This document shows, piece after piece, positions 31,013 to 34,819 of a DNA stretch of 34,819 bases; positions within the stretch are counted from its first letter, which is position 1, and the number at the start of each line of letters is the position of its first letter. The notes beneath the pieces are model-generated. The model made no database searches. It worked only from the letters and a program-made list of their open reading frames with translations, and was not told the DNA's origin. Made by a program: the position numbers and the translations under genes. This DNA comes from an uncultured Oscillospiraceae bacterium (GTDB taxonomy: Bacteria > Bacillota > Clostridia > Oscillospirales > Oscillospiraceae), in assembly GCA_947628315.1 (NCBI GenBank), contig CANQZJ010000020.1:1-34819 (forward strand), written 5' to 3'.

Positions 31013-31825
31013 GTGTTTCCCTTTCTGAGATTTGACCGGCCCGGACCGGGCGTGGACCCCAACGCGCCCCGGAAGAAGGGCTTTGCCCGCTGGCGGGAGA
31101 TAGCCGGGCGGGACTTCGGGGCGTTCTGGATCAGCGGCCTCGCGGCCTTCGTGGCCATGATCCCCTGGTTTTTCGGCATGTACTTTTCCGTGAACAGCCA
31201 CCTGCTGCTGGTGCTGATAGTTGTATGTATCCTGGGCGGGATGCTGGCGGGGCCCTTCTGGAGCGCGCTGATGGACATGCTGCTGCGAAGCCTCAGGGAC
31301 GAGCCGCTGATGTTCTCCTACAACTGGCGGGACGCCCTTAAGAAAAACGCCCGGCAGAGCCTTCTTCCGGGGGCGCTGTGCGCGCTGGTGTTCGGCCTGC
31401 AGTACTTCATCTTCCGCCACGTGGCCCCCGGCGGGTCCGGGATGCTCATCCTGGCATTGCTTCTGGCGGGGACGGTGCTCACCACCGGGTTTTTCCTGTG
31501 GATGTGGGCGCTCATACCGCTTTTTGACCAGCCCTTTTCCTACGTCGCGAAAAACGCGCTGTTTCTGACGCTGGGCCATCTGCTCCCCACCCTGGGGGCG
31601 TCGCTTATCTGCCTTGTCTATCTCGCGCTGGTGATGGTCTTTCTCCCGGTGAGCATGCTGGTGGTGGTCATCACCAACCTGTGGCTGCCCCTGTCCGGCG
31701 GGCTCATGGTGATATACCCCCATCTTGACAAGGCCTTCGACCTGGAAAACGCCATCCGGGCCCTGCATGAACAGCGGGCGGAGGAATACGCCGCCAGCCT
31801 CAGGGACGACGAGACAAAAGAATAA
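31013..31825 (+). CDS. polytopic membrane protein of unknown function (DUF624/YesL-like at best)
   Basis: 270 residues with about six hydrophobic segments (roughly residues 38-56, 63-85, 118-135, 143-172, 185-205 and 210-238) and charged ends. GTG 31013 is set by a very strong SD, GGAGGTGA (30998-31005), 7 bases upstream. The N-terminus (PFLRFDRPGPGVDPNAPRK) and the GPFWSALMDMLLRSLRDEPL motif recall small Clostridium-type DUF624-like proteins, but I cannot assign a function. Monocistronic: it has its own promoter and ends 5 bases before a palindromic terminator. Confidence 0.75.
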   Translation: MFPFLRFDRPGPGVDPNAPRKKGFARWREIAGRDFGAFWISGLAAFVAMIPWFFGMYFSVNSHLLLVLIVVCILGGMLAGPFWSALMDMLLRSLRDEPLMFSYNWRDALKKNARQSLLPGALCALVFGLQYFIFRHVAPGGSGMLILALLLAGTVLTTGFFLWMWALIPLFDQPFSYVAKNALFLTLGHLLPTLGASLICLVYLALVMVFLPVSMLVVVITNLWLPLSGGLMVIYPHLDKAFDLENAIRALHEQRAEEYAASLRDDETKE

Positions 31826-31829
31826 AAAG

Positions 31830-31859
31830 GGACCTCTTGTGTACGTACACAAGAGGTCC
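31830..31859. terminator. bidirectional terminator, perfect 30-bp palindrome
   Basis: GGACCTCTTGTGTAC (31830-31844) is followed directly by its exact reverse complement (31845-31859). The plus side is followed by TGTTTCAGTTTT; the minus side by CTTTTTATT. It lies between convergent genes 31013-31825 and 31864-32532 and serves both. Confidence 0.9.
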
Positions 31860-31863
31860 TGTT

Positions 31864-32532
31864 TCAGTTTTCGAGGGGTACGGCACCCTGGGTGAGGGCC
31901 GCCCACAGCCCGTCGATGGCCGCCGCGTAATCCGGGTCGGCCCGGCTCCCCGGGGCGCACCGGCCGATGTACAGCCCCTCCGGCAGGTCCAGCCCCGCCA
32001 GCACGGGACAGTCGGCCACGGCATAGACCATCTTCCGCCAGTTCGCCGCGTCGTAGGCGTTCGCCTCATCGGGGGCGGTGCCGTCCAGATACCGCAGGGC
32101 GCCGGTCCGGCGCTGGAAGCCCTCCGGGTCCTCCAGGAAGAACAGATTTGCCCCGCCGGCGTCATAGATGAACCCGGTCATGAGGGTGATACCGGCCATC
32201 TGGGCGTTCATGTCCGCCGGGGCGGCATTTCCTCCCAGGTCCACGGCGAACTGCTCCAGCGCCACTGTTACCTCGCCGTCCCCGTCCCTGTCGGGGCAGA
32301 GGACCGCCAGCGCTTTGGCGAGCGCGGCGGCGGTGTCCGGCGGCAGCTCCTCCCGGGCCGCATAGCCCACGGACATATCCGGCTCCTTTTGGCCCAAAAA
32401 CTGTGCGGCGCATACGGCGCCGATGACGGCCAGCACCAGGAGGAGCAGCACGATCTTCCAGTGATAGTACCACCAGTTTTTGGCCCGCGCCCCGCGGGCG
32501 TTTTTTGTGCCCTCATGGCGTTCAGCCGCCAT
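31864..32532 (-). CDS. membrane-anchored protein of unknown function
   Basis: About 222 residues. A short basic cytoplasmic stretch ending NWWYYHWK is followed by one membrane helix (IVLLLLVLAVIGAVCAAQFL) and an extracytoplasmic domain of about 170 residues. The domain contains CPDRDGDGEV, an aspartate pattern resembling an EF-hand/dockerin calcium loop, and later FFLEDPEGFQ. ATG 32532 is chosen because AAAGGAG lies about 9 bases upstream; ATG 32562, overlapping the DUF2264 stop as ATGA, is possible and would add ten residues. I recognise no family. It is probably transcribed with the DUF2264 and GH88 genes. Confidence 0.7.
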   Translation of the reverse strand: MAAERHEGTKNARGARAKNWWYYHWKIVLLLLVLAVIGAVCAAQFLGQKEPDMSVGYAAREELPPDTAAALAKALAVLCPDRDGDGEVTVALEQFAVDLGGNAAPADMNAQMAGITLMTGFIYDAGGANLFFLEDPEGFQRRTGALRYLDGTAPDEANAYDAANWRKMVYAVADCPVLAGLDLPEGLYIGRCAPGSRADPDYAAAIDGLWAALTQGAVPLEN

Positions 32533-32558
32533 AGACGCGCTCTCCTTTGCCATGTCGT

Positions 32559-34289
32559 TCATCCCACATGGGAGTTTACATAAGTCTCTATCTCCGCCGT
32601 GCCCGGGCGGATATCGTACCGCACCGCCGGAATGACGGTGTTGGGGCTGTAGAGGCTGGTGTTGGGCCAGGCCTCCAGGATGACGCCCTCGCCGCCGCCC
32701 ACCTGGGACCGGACACAGCAGGCGGCAGAGTCGTTGCGGGCCTCGGCCTCAACTCCCTCCGCCCGCTGGGCGAAACCGGGGGCGAATTTGGGCACGGCAA
32801 AGCCGCAGTCATAGGCTTCGCAGGCGATGTCGCTCTGGACGGTGTGACGGCGGATGTGTCCGCCCTCCCGGGGGATGAGTTCAGTAGTGACCCGCACGCC
32901 GGGCATGGGCCGCCATACGCTGACCAGGCGGTCGGCATAGAGCTGAAAGCTCTCGCTGTGGCGGCGGACGAAGGTCCAGCCCCCGTCCTTTCCCGGCAGG
33001 ACGAAGGCCAGCATGCTGTCCGGCGCGGCCTGCTCTAAGTTTACATAACTTCTACTGGCGGAGAAACCGAAACGGGTGTTGTAGCAGAACTTGGCGTATT
33101 TCTCCGCGAACTGGCCGTGCTCGGAATATTCCACCTCGCCGGCGGCGTAGGCATTGAGCTGGCCGTCGGGCAGGCGCTGTAAAAGAAGCCCCGTGGCGGG
33201 CTGGGGGTATACGCCCGGGGCGGCGATGTCCGCCGGGAGGATTGCGGCCTCCGCCCGCCAGAAGGGATGGTCCTCCGGCAGGGCCAGCAGCAGGAAGCTC
33301 TTCATGCCCCAGTAGGGGCTGCCGGGGGCGTTGTACCGCTCGGACATGTAAAGGTCGGGATAGCAGTAGCCGATGGTGAGCACCCCGTCCCGGTCCAGGA
33401 TGGGCCTATCCAGCCACCACTGGAGATTTCGCACGATGATGCCCTTCATCACGGGAAGGGGCAGGGGCTCCAGCCCCGCCCAGACGCAGGCGGAATAGAA
33501 CGCGCACTGGCCGAAGCGGTAGGTGAGGCTCCGGCCATAGGGGAGGGCGGCGCCGTTTTCATCGAACCAGGCGGCGAAGCTGACGCCGAATTCCATGGCC
33601 CGCCGGCGGTAGACTGCCGCCCGCGCCGGGTCCTTTTCCGCGGCGAACACGCTGTAGAGGAGGCCGTAGTACTGCAGCGCCCAGGGGATATAGTAGTCCT
33701 TCTGGGGCTTTTGGTCCGCCGGGCCGTCGGTGTACCACCCGTCGGAGACGTACCAGCCGTCCATCTCGGCAAGGTCCTTTTCCACGGCCCCGCCGTCGAA
33801 GGGCATGCCCACCCGCTCCAGGGCCAGGTTCACCAGCACCCGGAAGAACAGCCAATTGCAGTGGGGGACAAAGTGCTCGTTGATGGAGTAAAGCCACCGG
33901 GCAAGGTCTCGCTTTGCCCCGTCCTCCAGGGGCTCCCAGACGAGCTTGGGCACCTCCAGGATGGCGCAGGCGATGGCGGCCATCTCCACGAAGCACTGGT
34001 CGTAGTCCTTCGTGTCTCCCCAGTACTCCGGGCCCGCCGGGTCCGTCCCGGCGGCCAGGCCCTTCTGGTAAATGGCCTCCATCTCCGGCCAGCGGCCCCC
34101 ACCCAGCCAGAAGGGAGCCAGGGCCCACAGGGGCCGGGAAAAGCCCTCCAGACCGATGGCGGGCTTATCGTAGGTGACGCCCGTCTCGCCCAGCATCAGC
34201 CGCGCCCCGCCGGGGGAATAGAGAGGCACCAGCGGGTCCAAGAGCTTATGCATCAGGGCGGCAAAGTCTTTTCTGTCGTTCAGTTCCAT
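32559..34289 (-). CDS. DUF2264 family protein
   Basis: A 576-residue protein. The N-terminal two-thirds looks like the alpha/alpha-barrel DUF2264 domain (FSRPLWALAPFWLGGG, NWLFFRVLVNLALERVG, SDGWYTDGPADQKPQKDYYIPWALQYYGLLY). The C-terminal third is rich in beta-strand-like segments (YNTRFGFSASRSYVNL). There is no signal peptide, so it is cytoplasmic. Members co-occur with pectin, uronate and glycosaminoglycan utilisation genes; the activity is poorly defined. ATG 34289 follows GGTGAG, which contains the stop codon of the GH88 gene; a longer upstream frame is a shadow of that gene. Confidence 0.85.
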   Translation of the reverse strand: MELNDRKDFAALMHKLLDPLVPLYSPGGARLMLGETGVTYDKPAIGLEGFSRPLWALAPFWLGGGRWPEMEAIYQKGLAAGTDPAGPEYWGDTKDYDQCFVEMAAIACAILEVPKLVWEPLEDGAKRDLARWLYSINEHFVPHCNWLFFRVLVNLALERVGMPFDGGAVEKDLAEMDGWYVSDGWYTDGPADQKPQKDYYIPWALQYYGLLYSVFAAEKDPARAAVYRRRAMEFGVSFAAWFDENGAALPYGRSLTYRFGQCAFYSACVWAGLEPLPLPVMKGIIVRNLQWWLDRPILDRDGVLTIGYCYPDLYMSERYNAPGSPYWGMKSFLLLALPEDHPFWRAEAAILPADIAAPGVYPQPATGLLLQRLPDGQLNAYAAGEVEYSEHGQFAEKYAKFCYNTRFGFSASRSYVNLEQAAPDSMLAFVLPGKDGGWTFVRRHSESFQLYADRLVSVWRPMPGVRVTTELIPREGGHIRRHTVQSDIACEAYDCGFAVPKFAPGFAQRAEGVEAEARNDSAACCVRSQVGGGEGVILEAWPNTSLYSPNTVIPAVRYDIRPGTAEIETYVNSHVG

Positions 34290-34294
34290 GGTGC

Positions 34295-34819
34295 TCACCA
34301 GTAAGGCTTCCAGTCCCGGGTATAGCGGGTCAGGGCCTCCATATAGAAGTAGTCGCCCCAGCTGACACACTCGTCCACGCCCTCCTGGGTGCAGGTGTTG
34401 TAGGGGCTCTTTTTGCTGTAGGTGCCGTGGCGCACAAGGCCGATGCCGGCGGGGCCTTCCTTGACCGCGCACAGGCTGGCAACGCTGGAGAGCATCTGCC
34501 CGGCCAGGGTGCGGAAGGTCTCGGCTTCCTCAGCGGGGACGAATTTGGCCGCCTCCAGCAGGCCGCAGGCTACGATGGAGGCCGAGGAGGAATCCCAGGG
34601 CTCGTCGTCGCCGGTGGTGAAGGTCATGTCCCAGTAGGGGATCATGTTCGCGGGCAGCTGGTCCAGATAATAGGCCAGCACCCGGCGGAAGGCGTCCAGG
34701 TACTCAGGCCGGCGGGTGTAGGTGTAGCTGATGGCCGTGCCGTACACGCCCCAGGCCTGGCCCCGGGCCCAGCAGCTGTCGTCCTTATAGCCCTGGCAGG
34801 TGACGCCCCGGACGGGCGC
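34295..34819 (-). CDS. GH88-type unsaturated glucuronyl hydrolase (5' end outside window)
   Basis: The frame is open to the window edge, giving the last 174 residues or so. DDSCWARGQAWGVYGTAISY and YLDQLPANMIPYWDM, followed by DDEPWDSSSASIVACGLLE, are hallmark segments of GH88 (UGL), which removes the 4,5-unsaturated uronate left by polysaccharide lyases. KSPYNTCTQEGVDECVSWGDYFYMEALTR ends the protein. It is likely intracellular, acting on imported oligosaccharides. It is translationally coupled to the downstream DUF2264 gene (5 bases apart). Confidence 0.93.
   Translation of the reverse strand, partial: APVRGVTCQGYKDDSCWARGQAWGVYGTAISYTYTRRPEYLDAFRRVLAYYLDQLPANMIPYWDMTFTTGDDEPWDSSSASIVACGLLEAAKFVPAEEAETFRTLAGQMLSSVASLCAVKEGPAGIGLVRHGTYSKKSPYNTCTQEGVDECVSWGDYFYMEALTRYTRDWKPYW

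Noticed and set aside
33267-34304. Plus-strand open frame of 345 codons opposite the DUF2264 gene
   Set aside because: Low-complexity translation, no SD; the minus-strand gene has the conserved DUF2264 segments.

Overview
The window (34.8 kb) reads as a chromosomal segment of a high-GC, Gram-positive-type Firmicute, most likely a gut Clostridium-class bacterium (Oscillospiraceae-like; this is inference). The reasons are the CpsBCD-type polysaccharide phosphoregulation genes, a class B-like sortase with a sorting-signal protein, an LCP glycan ligase, a VanZ-like protein, frequent GTG/TTG starts with strong Shine-Dalgarno (SD) sequences, and GH5/GH88/DUF2264 carbohydrate genes. No rRNA, tRNA, CRISPR array or transposase was seen.

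Layout. 1-1221: end of a methyltransferase-STAS fusion gene, followed by tandem hairpins. 1406-2017: a small serine recombinase. 2000-2229: a perfect 19-bp inverted repeat pair (2000-2018 / 2211-2229) enclosing a 192-bp segment that carries a promoter and 21-bp-phased direct repeats, directly ahead of a surface-polysaccharide operon. This looks like a recombinase-switched invertible promoter, currently facing the operon. 2292-29823: one long plus-strand run of about 27 genes without a clear internal terminator. It holds CpsC/CpsD/CpsB control proteins, a sortase with its probable SPQTG substrate, an LCP ligase, UDP-GlcA, UDP-Xyl and UDP-Galf precursor enzymes, the initiating sugar-phosphate transferase, a radical SAM gene behind a G10 tract, four glycosyltransferases, a Wzy-like polymerase, a sulfotransferase and a Wzx flippase. 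A phosphonate tail follows: a nucleotidyltransferase/cytidylyltransferase/PEP mutase fusion, LicD transferases, an SDR, a LicC-like nucleotidyltransferase, a split transketolase, a decayed second PEP mutase, an Fe-alcohol dehydrogenase (phosphonoacetaldehyde reductase) and phosphonopyruvate decarboxylase. A VanZ-like gene ends the run. 29893-31859: a secreted GH5 glycanase and a membrane protein, each with its own promoter, ending in a palindromic bidirectional terminator. 31864-34819 (minus): an incomplete GH88 unsaturated glucuronyl hydrolase, a DUF2264 protein and a membrane-anchored protein of unknown function.

How it may work together (inference). A Wzx/Wzy-made surface glycan containing glucuronate/xylose and galactofuranose is initiated on undecaprenyl phosphate, sulfated, and decorated by LicD with a CMP-activated phosphonate. 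PEP mutase, decarboxylase and reductase without a 2-AEP transaminase point to 2-hydroxyethylphosphonate. LCP and possibly the sortase/SPQTG pair attach it to the wall. Two switches appear built in: the invertible promoter for the whole locus, and the poly-G tract that decides whether the strongly translated start at 9823 reads into the radical SAM gene. Base composition is mosaic: GC-rich ends (2.3-9.1 kb, 17.8-22.3 kb, 28.2 kb onward) bracket AT-richer stretches (9.1-10.7, 12-17 and above all 22.3-28.2 kb), as expected for a polysaccharide locus assembled by exchange of cassettes.
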